Shown piece after piece: positions 22,501 to 34,960 of a stretch of DNA of 64,000 nt (positions are counted from its first letter, which is position 1; the number at the start of each line of letters is the position of its first letter). The notes under the pieces were generated by a model, which saw nothing but the letters and a program-made list of their open reading frames with translations, ran no database searches and was not told the origin of the DNA. This DNA comes from Euptelea pleiosperma (taxonomy: Eukaryota > Streptophyta > Magnoliopsida > Ranunculales > Eupteleaceae). The DNA is taken from positions 17,180,435 to 17,244,434 of the forward strand of contig CM068546.1 of the NCBI GenBank assembly GCA_035048495.1, in the 5' to 3' direction. Both the position numbers and the translations under genes were made by a program.

Positions 22501-24045
22501 TGAAACTAGGTTTTTTTCCACGTCGTTGGTTATGGAAACCCTAGAATCAACACATTTGTAATTTTTATCCAATTATCCTACAAAATATGAGATATTGTAT
22601 AGGGATTCGTGTCGGATGTCGATCCGCACTCGGGGTTAGTCAGCGCAAGCAAAGAACATAAAATGATGAATTTTTCTCAAAAAAGCATGGAGGGGTGAGA
22701 ATGGTGAGATGGATTTCTAAAACAGGATTTTGTGATTTTTAGAGAGGGGGACTACCGCAATGAATAAGAGCATAAAAGAAATTAAAGAACCAAACTACTA
22801 ATTAAATTCATTAATCTGAAAAATTCTTACAAGGCTTGAATTAAATTATGCAATAATCAAAACTACACTAGAAAGCGAATAGAGAGAATAGTAAGGGAGA
22901 GAAGCTAGTGAGCGAAACAGGAGATTTAGAGAGAGAAAATTAAAACTACAAGATTTTTAGAGAAAGAAATGGATGGGGAGAGATGAATTAAGGGAAAGAC
23001 AACCTAGAGAGAGAAATTAAGAATAGGAGAGAGAAAATAGAGAGAGAAAGAAAGAAAGAAAGATTACCTTAACTTACCTAGAAAGAGAATTTGATCTTGA
23101 AGGGATGAAGGTGGAGAGGGGACCCAATTGATTCGAAAATGAAAAATGGTGGAAGAGAACCCATCCAAGGGTGATGAAGATGCTGGCTTTGGAAAGGTTG
23201 CACTTTGGTTTTCCTTGGAAGGAGTGAGGTGCGGGCTTTAACCTTGAAGCATGAAGGGCAGCAACTCCGGGGAGGGCAGCAAGCTTCCGACGACTGAGTG
23301 ATGGTTGCCAGCTGTTTAGAAGAGTTGGAGATGTGGAAGACCGTGAGTTGCTATTTTTGGAGTTGCAGGTCTTGGCAAGAAGGAGTGATCACGGCGTAAT
23401 GGTATAGCCGCAGGTTTCTTCAACAATGGGGGAACCAATCAGATCGTTTGCTATGCAAACCGGTGATTGAGTGTGCACACTGGAGTTGCAGGTTGTTGAG
23501 GAAGAAGAAGACAGTGAGGAATCATGGTGTTGAATGGAGCAGGCGGCCTCTTCTTCCCCTCCTTCTCTTCTTCATCTCTTTCCCCCTTTTTTTTTCTTTT
23601 CTGGTTTTTTTTTTTTATGAAGGAACGGTGGAGGGGATGAGAAAGTCTAATGACTTGGAGAGTTGCAGCTACCGGCCGGAATGGATGTGCAGACCTGCAA
23701 CTTTGAGTTGCAGGTTTAATGGACGATGGCTGAGAGTTGTAGGCGATGGTGTAACAGGTAAAGGACTTACCTGCAACGTGGAGGGCAGCAAGGATTCGTA
23801 GAGGGGGAGCAAAACGGAGTTGCAGATGGCCGAAATTCTGTAACTCTGACGAGAAACAAAGATGAAGAAGAAGGTGAAAAAAAAGAGAAAGAAGAAGCAA
23901 AAAAAAAAAGAAATCGTGGGGGGGGAGTTTTAGGGGAAGGAGAAGAGGAGAGGGGTTTGGAGATTAGGGTTTCGAACCCTCTCTTCTCCCCTTTTAAAGC
24001 TCCCTAGTTTCCATTAATGGAAATTAGGGATTTTTTTGAAATAAA

Positions 24046-24093
<48 letters not shown>

Positions 24094-25097
24094 AAGTAAA
24101 ACCTTTTCTTTGGGGAATTTTCCCATTTAGTGGACCCCCCTTTTTTATTTAAAAATAATTAATTTAAAGCATTTAAAAATCGCGAGGTCCACTGAATGGT
24201 CGGGCCACGGGTCGATGATGATGGGCCCGGCTACTGGTCCACATGGATTGATGATGTCCATCGTCTCACAAGATGATGTGACAGACAATTTGATGACGAT
24301 CGGATGGATGGTGACTTGATTGGGACCCAGATTGGTAGATCGACGGATTTAGAGAGATCCAACGGTCCGGTGGAAGATCCAATGGTTCGATTAAAAATCC
24401 AACGGTCACAAAGCTAAGGGAGATGAGATAGAGTCAACAGGCAAGAGTTCTGAGGTTAGGTCAGTAGATCTGAGGATCATGTGGTGATGTATAGGGAGAT
24501 GAAGAGAGAGAATAAGCAGAGATGAGATAGAAAATTAGGGGGAGGAGAGAGAAAATATCATAAAATGGAGATAAAAGTATTGATAGAGGGTTTAAAACCC
24601 TGATCTTCACTATGACCATCCTCACGCTTCTCCAGTAGAGTAGACCATCATTCCTTGCTGACTCATGTAGCTTTAAACGCTTTGGTCCGTCTCTTAGTCA
24701 TTGGCTCTCCTACTCTCTTCATTCTTTGGGCCAGCTTTTTGGTCCTCTTATTTAGCCCATATTTGGCCCATATCTTCTAGTCATAGCCTATGGGCTCTTT
24801 GAGCTTTGATAATGGGCTTTCATGATCGATTTTGGCCCACAAGTCTCGAGAATAGCCCGATCGAGTTTCCTGTAAGAGAAGAGCACGTAATGAGACTTGA
24901 TCATAACGTCTTCCTACCTAGACTTCCGAAAATGTGTTTAATGCATGCAAATATACCATTTTGTCTAGAAAAGTGTATTCTACGAAGCAGAAGAGACTCT
25001 TACGTAGAAAAGTAGATAAATAGAGCATTTTGCGTAGGAGAGTGCAATAACGCTAAAAGGATAATTGCTTAAAATAAGCACTTTTGAGCGAATATCA
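22501..25097 (-). mobile_element. Solo LTR of the Athila-like family nested in another LTR, 2,597 bp
   Basis: Termini are TGAAACTAGG and GCGAATATCA. Flanks are GTGGT (22496-22500) and GTGAT (25098-25102), a 5-bp duplication with one G/A difference. The host LTR sequence reads on across the insertion. It contains an (AT)n tract and a promoter palindrome variant near 24003-24030. Confidence 0.88.
24048..24090. repeat. (AT)n microsatellite
   Basis: About 21 AT units directly upstream (minus strand) of the LTR promoter palindrome. The LTR at 55859-58228 has a shorter (AT)n at the same place (57230-57251). Confidence 0.95.
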
Positions 25098-27069
25098 GTG
25101 ATGCTCATGGTGGTGGGTTAGATGGTGGTGGTGGTAGAGGAGGTGCAGACCACCTCCTCCTCTTTTCTTCTTGTTCTTCTCCTTCTTCTTCTTTTTTTAT
25201 TTTTTTCTACTTTTTCTTGGAGAGAATGGCGAAGGGATGGGCGGTAAATGGTAGCTTGGGTGCCGTCTGTTGGAGTGGTGTTAGGTGCAGCAAGTTGCAG
25301 CAGCGGTAATGGAGGTTTGAGAGGAGAAAAAAAAAAGATGAAGGAGAAGAGGAGTAGACGACTGATCATTGGTGGGGGCGGACAGGTGAGGTAGAAGAGA
25401 GGATCTTCAGACAGCTGAGAGAAAGAGGCGGCAAGGGAGGAGAGGTCGTGTTGGCCAGGAGAGGAGGCAGCAGGTGGAGTTGCAGGTGCCGGCTGAAGAC
25501 GCTGAACCAGTCCGGCCACAAAGAAGAACTCGACAGAAACTTAACGGCCTGCAACTCCTTGCAGGCCATGAGGATGGTTGGAGACGCGGGGGGTTTGGCA
25601 GCGGTTGGAGGAGAAGAAGAAGAAGAAGGAGGAGGAGGAGGAAGAACGGTCGGAGTTGCTGCCTGCAACTCCGGTGAAAGAATGTGGAGAAGAAGGAGAG
25701 GAAGACGGTGGTGAAGATGCTCGCGAGGTGCTGCGCTGCTGGAGGAAGGAGCGGTGGAGCATCAGGAAGTGGCTGGAGGATGACGACCTGGTATTCAACG
25801 TGGAGAAGAGGAGGAGGTTGTGCTCCACAGACTGGTTCAGTCCGCCGGAGAGATGAAGAAGAAGATGATGAAAGTGAAAGAAGAGGAGAAGGAAGAGGGG
25901 ATTGAAAGGAGAAGAGATTGGGAGAAGAGAAGGTAAGATGGGAGAGGGATTGGGTGAAGGAAATCAGAAGATGGGAGAGGGATTAGGGTTCAAACGAACC
26001 CTTCTCTTCCTCTTTAAAAAGCTCCCACTTTCCTTTAATGGAAAATGAGATCTTTTTTTTTTGAAATAAATTTTTTTTTTAAAACCCTTTCTTTGGGGGA
26101 TTTCCCCATTTAGTGGACCCCCCCGCATTTTTTAAAATTTAATTTGAATTATTTTTAAATTCACGGGGTCCACTAAATGGCTGGGTCACGGGTCGATGAT
26201 GATGGGCTCGTCTACTAGCCCACATGGATTGATGATGTCCATCGTCTCACAAGATGATGTGACAGACAATTTGATGACGATCGGATGGATGGTGACTGGA
26301 TTGGGACCCAGATTGGTAGATCGACGGATCTAGAGAGATCCAACGGTCCGGTGGAAGATCCAATGGTCCGATGGAAGATCCTACGGTCAGAAAGCTAAGG
26401 GAGATGAGACAGAGCCAACGGACAGGAGTTCTGAGGTTAGGTCAGTAGATCTGAGGATCAGGTGGTGATGTATAGGGAGATGAAGAGAGATGAGAGAGAA
26501 ATAGGAGAGATGAGAGAGAAAACTCTACAGACTACAGAGATAAGTGCTGGCGGAGGGTCTAGAAGCCTGGTTTTCAATATATTTTCTTCTCGGGCTTCGC
26601 TAGCAAAGCAGATTATCATTTTCTTCTCATTTCATGTGGCTTCGACTGCTTTGGTCCATCTCTTGGTCATCAGCTCTCCATCTCTTTCGGTTCTTTGGAC
26701 CGGCTCTGTGATCCTTTGACTTGACCCGTACTTGGCCTGTATCTTCTAGTCATAGCATGTTGGCCCTTTAAGCATTGATATTAGGCTTCTGTGGTTGATC
26801 ATGGGCCCGCAAGTCTCGAGAATCATCCAATCGGGGTTTCCTGCGACAGAAGAAGCGCGTAATGAGACTTAATCAGAACGACTTTATATCTAAATTTCCG
26901 AAAATATGTTTAATACATGCAAATATACCATTTCGACCAGAAAAGTGTATTTTACGCAACAGAAGAGACTCTGACGTAGAAAAGTAGATAAATAGAGCAT
27001 TTTACATAGGAGAATACGATAACGCTAAAAGGATAATTACTTAAAATAAGCACTTTTGAACGAATATCA

Positions 27070-27944
27070 ATCGTGCTGCCCACCAGTAGCTCCAACCACC
27101 AAACGCCTTTCTTCACCCCTTTAGTGGAAACCTGTTGCATCCTCTCTTGTGGGCGATCCCATCTGCTCTTCCACCTTCTCCATCCACGGTTTGGGTCCCT
27201 TGAGCCACATCTTCTCCAAAACTTGCAGACTAGCAAGTTGCTCCACCAAGCTCCAAGCGTCTACGGTCTGTACACGTGCAACCATCATGGCCTAGCAACC
27301 CTCTAAAAGATGCACCTCCAGTTCTCATGGCCAACCATTCATATCAACCGCTTTCATCCTCTTGGCCAATCACCCAGGCCGAACCACTCACTGGGTTGAT
27401 CTTATCTCTCTGGGTAAGTTTAAGGTAAACCATTCTTTTGCACCATAGTTTCTCTCTCTATACTTCTTTCTATATCTAGGTCTTAGAACTTTCTCTCTAG
27501 ATCTCTCTTCTTCTCTCTTAGCTTTCTTTCTCTCTCTAAAAATTTCTCTTTTAATCATGCTTTCTAGATTAGTTTATTTTGTTGCTTGATTTGATTCAAA
27601 AGTTGTAAGTGATTGTCTCTCTTAATTAATAAAGTTGTTATTCTTAGTTTATTTGTGTTTTCTTTATTGTTTGTGGCTAATTCTCTCTCTAAAATCATTA
27701 AAGCATGTTTTAAAATCCCGATCCACCATTCTAACCCCTACATTAATTTCGTAGCATTTTCTGTGGAAAAATTCATCATTTCATGTTCTTGACTGCACTA
27801 ACGTGATTAATCCGAGTATGGATCAACATCCGACACAAAGCCGCTATGCAAACCGTTGCATTTTTGCAAGATTAAAATCTCGGATTAACAAATTTTGTTG
27901 AGCCAAGGGTTTTCGAATCCAATGACCGAAAAAACCTTGTTTCA
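27070..27944 (+). mobile_element. 3' part of a plus-strand Athila-like LTR
   Basis: Runs from GC-rich leader-like sequence through a donor-like GGGTAAGTT (27412-27420), CT-rich runs and the CGGAT-containing block (about 27823) to the terminal CCTTGTTTCA at 27944. Its 5' part is missing. The simplest reading is that Athila copy 1 inserted into it and that its other part lies left of the window. The next bases, GTCCT, begin Tekay-type LTR sequence. Confidence 0.75.
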
Positions 27945-29186
27945 GTCCTCTGCCTCTTGTTGTAGTCATTCTTCTGTTAAAATGCTCTAAAATATTTTTA
28001 AAAAATCATTATAAACCCTTATAAATTAAAACCAAAAATCTTTTGTAAAGACACTTTTATCAAATCGGCCAGTTAATAATTTTTGGGATTCTGCTAAAAA
28101 CGAGTTTGATTGTAATTAAGTACCAATCTATTACCACATGTTGAAACAGACGCATCCAAATATAAATCATGTTCAAACAAATTAAAAGTAATCAAAATAA
28201 ATTACAACATTCACACTCTATCGTCGAATTCATTCACATCCTCCAACGGGGTCTGCTACACATCTGGTTCTTTAATGTATTCATCTAAAATAAGTTATCG
28301 GCATACACCGTGAGTTAAAAAGCCCAGTATAAACCACTGTACACATTTATACTACAGATAATATCCATTATTCTATGCTTGATAATCATATTATGCACAT
28401 ATTGTCAAAGATAATATAATAAACATGAGTCATAACATACTAACAGTTATGAATGATATTTTTCAAATATAACTCAACACCAATGATAATCACATGGGAC
28501 TAACCACAACCCTAACCACGGGTCTCCTTCTCCTTCCCACGACGGGAGTAGTCAAAAGGCTCTTCTACAGGGGGTCTGGGGTCTTCACCCTAGGGCTCCA
28601 GATCCTTAATTTTTAAACCATAGGGTCTTCGTTAGAAACACATCCTTCTATCACTTCAACAAAGTCTCACCCTTTTAATACTCCAATCCTAAACATATAC
28701 TTCCCATAGCACACCGACCCACCAAAAGAGATTTCAGATGCAATAGAAATTAATAGATAAGTAGAATAATGTAGAGAAACATATTATCAACAGTAACAGT
28801 TAATGATTATAATATAAAAATCGAAGAACAAAATAAGAAATATATCTAAGTAAAAGTAAGTGTACCTACCATAGAGAGTTGATTTGAATCTTGATAAAGC
28901 TTGAAGATCCACTGCTCTTAATCCTTTAAGAGAAACTAAGATGGAGAGAAAACTTTCTCTCACACTTAGAGAATCAGTTAGGTTTTCATAGGTATCAACT
29001 AGGCTTTAATTAGGGTCATTCGCATGCCCAAAAGATCTCTAAATTAGCCCTAAAGGCTCACTCCAATAATTATAATTCAACCAACATAAAAAAGCATTAA
29101 TATTGAATATTTATAAATAAATAATTATTAAAATAATAAAAAGAGCTAATTAAATCTTTCAAAATATCCTGAAAAAATTCAAGATA
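27945..29186 (-). mobile_element. Partial Tekay/Del-type LTR (minus orientation)
   Basis: Ends CAAGATATTACA at 29186, the inverse of a TGTAATAYC LTR start. It shares segments with the long LTR at 32590-36221, for example the CACCGTGAGY block (28305 versus 33027) and the GGGTCTCCWTCTCCTTCCC block (28515 versus 33195). The left end is cut by the Athila LTR. No gene is present. Confidence 0.7.
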
Positions 29187-29440
29187 TTACAAATTACCTC
29201 CCTTAAAAAGAATTTCGTCTTCGAAATTCAATAATCATGCTTTTACTGCACACTCTGATGCCTAAGTGTCTCCATTAAGTTTATATTATAATTTCACATA
29301 GGTATATCATTTTATAAGGTAGTGACTTATGCACTTAATTTATCAACATATATGGATTCAACATACACAATCAGAGTTTAATAAGTAACCTAGAGTTCAG
29401 ATGTCTAAGTTCAACAAGAAACCTTAGAGTTTGAATTTTT
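29187..29440 (-). other. 3' internal tail of the same Tekay-type element
   Basis: Directly after the LTR comes the inverse of a polypurine tract followed by GAATTTCGTCTTCGAAATTC. This is the signature found between the integrase end and the 3' LTR of Tekay/Del chromoviruses. Beyond it the sequence is AT-rich and uninformative; the right boundary is approximate. Confidence 0.55.
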
Positions 29441-30529
29441 AAATTTTGCATAAACCTTAGAAAATGATGAAAGTGCAAAACCTAGAAAATGATGTAGGCC
29501 ATCTTTCTAACCCAATCAGACCTTTTTAGCTTACCTAACATCTACACCATTAGAAATACTCTTGAGCCTCATGATGAAAGTCTTTTCTTGGTAACCCGTC
29601 AACCAAAAATCTAACCCCCAAAATGAGCACAACTCAAACACCTACTTCTAAGAGGGATAAGAGAATTTTTGGTATGATCACACAATGAAGAAGAAGAGAA
29701 AGCAAGAAAAGAAAAGAAAGACAAGTGGATCAAGCAAAAAAGAAAATATGAGCAGAATAGAAAGAAAGAAATAAAAGAGAAACATAAAAAGAAAGTTGAT
29801 AGAACAATGTCAAAAAGGCAAACCAGTTGGAAAAATGAAAAATAGATTAAAGTCAAGGAAATGGTGTCGCCACCCTCGGGAAGTATTGCAAATCCTCTCA
29901 GAATTTTTGAATCTCTGAATATCTTCATCTTTCTAACCTTTACCTAAGCCTCTATATAACATTATCAAGCCCTACTTGATTCTAGGTTAGCACCATCACA
30001 GAATGTGGAGAGTGGAGAAGAGAGAAACTATAGATTTTGATCTGACACTCCTGATTGATATTATATTCCAATCATGAGATCTTTTGAATCTTCTATTGTC
30101 CTCTTTTCTAGATAATATATGTGAGATATTGCCAGTTTCAAATATCGATCTCCTCACATATAACTTGAAAAAAAAGAATAAAACTATTTCTGAGTGATTT
30201 ACTTCTGAGTGGTATACAAGTGAGAATTGAGGTCAAGGCATATGGTCTCTAAGGTGATTGGAGAATCTTTACTACCAGATAGAGATGATGTTGAACACAC
30301 ACACATGCTGAGTCTGAGTAATCTTTGGTTAAAATATTCACTAGTAGATGTGCTACATTTTACTAACTAAGTTCTAATTTCTGAATGATCACTTGTACCC
30401 TTGAAATGAACTCACAAAATGACGTTTTTCTGAGTAATGAGAACAAGTTCTCTAGATGTGCCAAGCCCTTCTGAGCTCACTAATTTTGCACTAATTGCCA
30501 AGGATTGGCAATATGCTGGTTGGGGGTTG
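29441..30529 (+). other. 3' internal, non-coding region of a plus-strand Athila element, with polypurine tract
   Basis: Homologous to 43830-44171 on the plus strand and to 58229-59300 inverted. It holds no envelope-like or other frame. Positions 30517-30529 (TGGTTGGGGGTTG), directly before the LTR, act as the polypurine tract. The same sequence inverted adjoins the LTR at 58229. Confidence 0.7.
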
Positions 30530-31779
30530 TGATATTCGCTCAAAAGTGATTATTTTAAGCAATTATCATTTTAGCGTTGTCACACTCTCCTACGTAAAGC
30601 TGTCATTTTTATCAACTTTTTTACGTAAGAGTTTCTTTCATTGCGTAGAACGCACTTTTTGCACAAAATGGTATATTCGCATACACTCATACGCATTTAT
30701 TTGACCTACATGCGAACAAGTTTTGTAAAATTCTCATTAAGAGATTTTTCTATCACAGGAGCACTATCGGACAATTTTGATGGAATGTGGGCCCACAAAT
30801 CAACTTCCAGAACCTATGATCAAAGCTCAAGAGCCAGTGGGCTAAGATAAGAAGTTATAGGCCAAATGATGAGAGAACCAGAGACTTGGAAAAAGATATA
30901 GAGAAGATCGAGAGAGAAGGAGAGCAAAGCACCCCGAGAAGAGATTAAGGAGAATAAAGCTCAATCAACTGACACAAGATACAAACTTGCTCAGTGGAAA
31001 AAGCATGCAGAAGTCCAAGTCAAAGACCAGGTGTCAGGTGCAATTTCGCAACACATGTAGCTGGGAGCGGGTAATGTGCGTGCTTGTGCCATTTCTAGGA
31101 GTGATGGTATTGCAAGTGGGTGTTTATATGATTGTGCAGTTGTTGGTCTCGAGTAGTTCTATTACGGGGTGATCATTGGGATAAGGGAGATTGATATCTT
31201 CTCTCCAAAGAAGCACAAGTCCTGCGAATGGTATTCATTTCATACAGTAAAACTTGACTAAACTGTCCTTCACTAACACCATTTGCCTGAACAACCACTG
31301 TCACGCCCCGAATCCAGATATTATTTTTGAAAAATATGCGAATGGTAGGAAGTTCAAAAATTATAAAAATACTATTTTTGTCAAAATCTCCCGCTAGGGT
31401 TTTCATGTCTCAAGAAAGGTTTCAAATTTCACAGGTAAGTTGGTAAGGATAAAATAGGAATATTTTTGGTGTCTCGGGCCCACAAAATAATTTTTTATAA
31501 AAGTTTTGGAATGTTAGCTGGGGAAAGAAAAAGTCCCCTGTAAATTATGGTTCATTATTTTTAGCAAGAATTTAGCCCTAAAGAGCAAGTTTCAAAAATA
31601 GTAGGTTTTTCAAAGTTGTCAGAACGAAACCAAATTAAATACACATACTCATACATGATATTAAACAATAAAAACAATAATAAGAGTCTGAAAAAGTTTC
31701 AGGTTTTCATTATTAGGTGAATTTACCATAATACCCTAGAACGAAAGTTCAGGGTATTACAATCTACCCCCCTTAAAGA

Positions 31780-32180
31780 AAATTTCGTCCCCGAAATTCG
31801 AACCCCCTCAAAGAAATTCTCAGCCTAGTCTGTCAAATCTGATTAGTCAACTAATCAATTCAGGCAAACCTAGTTAGCTTGGTTAACAAACTTTATAGCT
31901 ACACACAGTTAGATTGGCCAACTTAATCAATATAGTAAACCTAGCCAAACTGGTCATCTACACCAATCTAGTCCAATCCAGTCAAGTTAGTCATCTACGT
32001 CTAGTCAACATAACTATGCTGGTCAAACTAGTCAATATAGTCAACCTTAGTCAAACTGGTAAACTTGATCAATCTAATCGACCTAATCAGCTAGTAAAAC
32101 TAATAAATCTATCTTCCACTCAAACTGGTCATGCTAGTCAACTGGCCTACTAGTCAAAATAGTCAAACTGTCCAATTAAG
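31780..32180. repeat. Degenerate short repeats in the interior of the non-autonomous element
   Basis: Words close to AGTCAAACTGGTCA recur at 12-20-bp spacing, mixed with AGTCAACWTA variants. There is no convincing frame. This occupies half of the interior. Confidence 0.75.
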
Positions 32181-32570
32181 ATCATCTGAGGGTATAATTC
32201 TGTCAACATACCATTCTGCCACGATCTCCTTGATAAGGTATGACAGTGTTAGGTTTGCGACATAGTCAAGCATAATATAAAATCAAGTATTATAATAATA
32301 TACATACAAACAATAGTACACAATCACTATTTATAAGTATTACAAACAATCAGAGTGCTCTAGATTATAGTATTTCTAAGTGTCTCTAATATATATACTA
32401 AAAGGTAACGGTCTCCATAACAAGAATGGACACATTAACCAGATCCTCTAATGGTATCCATTACACGGGTCACTAGGGTAATCTACTGACTGTGCTCTAA
32501 TACCATTCTATCATACACAACTCAAATTATGCATAGACCCATTACACACAAATCCCTAGGTGTCTGAAGC

Positions 32571-32586
32571 CTAAGCTCTGATACCA
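32571..32586 (-). promoter_or_regulatory. Primer-binding site (initiator tRNA-Met type)
   Basis: On the minus strand TGGTATCAGAGCTTAG lies three bases inside the LTR end. TGGTATCAGAGC is the complement of the plant initiator tRNA-Met 3' end, used by most Copia and chromovirus elements. Confidence 0.92.
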
Positions 32587-33550
32587 CTCTGTCACGCCCC
32601 GAATCCGGATACCCAGATACGACCCGAAAATCCATGGATCGACCCGTACCCGAACCCAGAGGTGATCTATGAATGTCCCCTAGTGGTCCAATTAGGTCAA
32701 TTAGACTACTAAGGTTCATTCGAAAACCCACTAAGTAAAAAAAGTTTAGATGTAGAAAACACATAATTAAAATAATTCATAACTCAAACAATTCAATCAA
32801 TCAACTAAATGTAGAGAGATAGAAGTGAGAACATGCTCTCAGAAAAAGGCTTACATGCCCGTAAAAATAAATAAATAATATTATAAAATAATCAAATACA
32901 ACTTTTTAAAGTGTGGGATCGACTCCCAAATCTTCGCCGATCTCTTCGAATGCACCGGAGTCTTTCGTCTCAAAATCATCTCACGTACTCGACTCCTCAA
33001 AATCTGAAAATGGTATCGGTGTAGCACCGTGAGCCGAGGCCCAGTAACACAACAGTGTGCATGGTATGATATCATACTATACAAGTTTTTTAATCAAGAT
33101 ATGCATCTCAATCGTATAATAAGGATGGCATGAATATGAGGATGAATGCAGATGAGTAAGGGATGCCAATGCAACTAGTACCCATAACCACATAGGGTCT
33201 CCATCTCCTTCCCGCACTGGGAGCGGTCTCATTGACCCATCTGCAGGATATAGTAACGTCTGGGGCCTTTCACCATAGGGTACCGAACCCTGATTAATTG
33301 ATAAAACTAATATAAACGTATATAATATACTTCAACCCCGTTCCCTTATGCACCCCTTATATGAAATGACGTGATAATCATGGTATGACAACAAGATGTA
33401 CTAGGGTTACATGACATAAGCACACATGTATTTAACATTTAAATAAAAATATAAAATGTACCAATGATTATTAAGAGTAATAATATGGGAACGAATTAGG
33501 GTTAACCATGAATAACATGTAACAATCACCGAAGGTCACGATCAACACGG

Positions 33551-33990
33551 ATGAATAATATAAGCAGAAATCACAAGACAATCCAACACACCATGGCCGA
33601 ACCCTATGAGGGATCCATGACACAAGGTCGAACCCTAAAGAGGGATCCAAGACACTTGGCCGAACCCTATGAGGGATCCAAGACACATGGGTGGGATCCC
33701 AATGCATACAAGTATAGGTCGAACCACCTAGGTATAATAGTCAATAAGACATGACCAAATATCACAATCAACATCGATGAATAATATAAGTGAAAATCGC
33801 AAGAGAATCCAACACGCAATGGCCGAACCCTATGAGGGATCCATGACACAAGGTCGAACCCTAAAGAGGGATCCAAGACACTTGGCCGAACCCTATGAGA
33901 GATCCAAGACACATGGGTGGGATCCCCATGCATACAGGTATAGGTCAAACCATCTAGGGTTTAGTCAAACAACAAGGTTAAAACCTTAAT
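33551..33990. repeat. Tandem duplication of about 226 bp in the 5' LTR
   Basis: Units start at about 33551 and 33777 (ATGAATAATATAAG). Each holds three copies of a smaller phrase, GAACCCTATGAGGGATCCA-like, spaced by about 36-38 bp. Confidence 0.88.
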
Positions 33991-34029
33991 AGTTAATAAT
34001 CATGACCGAACCACGAACAATTAATAAAT

Positions 34030-34960
34030 TTTTTACAAAAAATGTACTATATTATAAAAATCATAACTAAATAAATATGAATTAGAAAAATATAAACTCA
34101 ATGGATTTAAAAACTAGATTCATAGAGGTTTTTAAGAAAAATAAATAGAAAAATATTCAGATTCAAAATATAGGTCAAAACTCCTAATTAATTGGGCTGG
34201 ACAGAATTCAGGATACAGAAAAGTCTCGTATATTTGAAAAATCATAATTTAATCAATACAAATCAGAAAAATACAAACTCAAAGGTTCTAGAAACTAGAT
34301 TGATAGAGGTATCTGTGAAAAATAATTATAAAAATATTTATGTTAAAAATATGGATCGAAATCTTAGGTAAAGTGGACCGTGTAAAATCTGAAATTCTGG
34401 GTTTTACAGAAAAGTCCAACACGTTTGAAAAATCATAACTTAATCAATACAAATCAGAAAAATATAAACTCAAAGGTTCTAGAAACTAGATTGATAGAGG
34501 TATCTATGAAAAATAATTAGAAAAATATTTAGGTTAACAATATAGATCGAAATCTCAAGTGAAGTGGACCGTGTAAAATCTGGAATTTTGGGTTTTACAG
34601 AAAAGTCCAGCACGTTTGAAAAATCATAACTTAATCAATACAAATCAGAAAAATATAAACTCAAAGGTTCTAGAAATTAGATTGATAGAGGTATCCATGA
34701 AAAATAATTAGAAAAATATTTAAGTTAAAAATATAGATCGAAATCCCAAGTGGATCGGACCGTATAAAATCTAAAATTCTGGTTTTTTGGTAAAGTCATA
34801 CAATTTAGAAAAATCATAACTTAATCAATAAAAATCAAAAAAATACAAACTAAACGATTTTGAAAAATAGATTCACAGAGTATTTAGAAAAAAATAATTA
34901 TAAAAATATTTAAATTATAAAAATACAACAAAAATAATAAAGAACATAATCATCTGTTAT
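34030..34960. repeat. Tandem array, about 190-bp period, four to five units
   Basis: The phrase AAAATCATAACTTAATCAAT with following AAATCAGAAAAATA recurs near 34240, 34430, 34620 and 34810, preceded by TTTTACAGAAAAGTC. A weaker unit lies around 34050. It lies within the long LTR. Confidence 0.88.

Larger units (their letters stand above)
21543..27069 (-). mobile_element. 5' LTR of Athila copy 1, split by a nested solo LTR
   Basis: Starts TGAAAGTAGGGTTTTTCC at 21543 and ends CGAATATCA at 27069. Once the inserted LTR (22501-25097) and its duplication are removed it is about 2.92 kb, the same as the solo LTR at 17753. The right flank (ATCGT at 27070) would be the target duplication, whose partner lies left of the window. 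It contains a purine-rich/GAA tract near 25615-25660, an inverted GGAGTTGC repeat at 25651-25673, and a degenerate copy of the promoter palindrome near 26030. Confidence 0.88.

Noticed and set aside
33551..33989. Pairs of similar 67-93-codon frames on both strands
   Set aside because: Generated by the 226-bp tandem duplication; no protein family resemblance.
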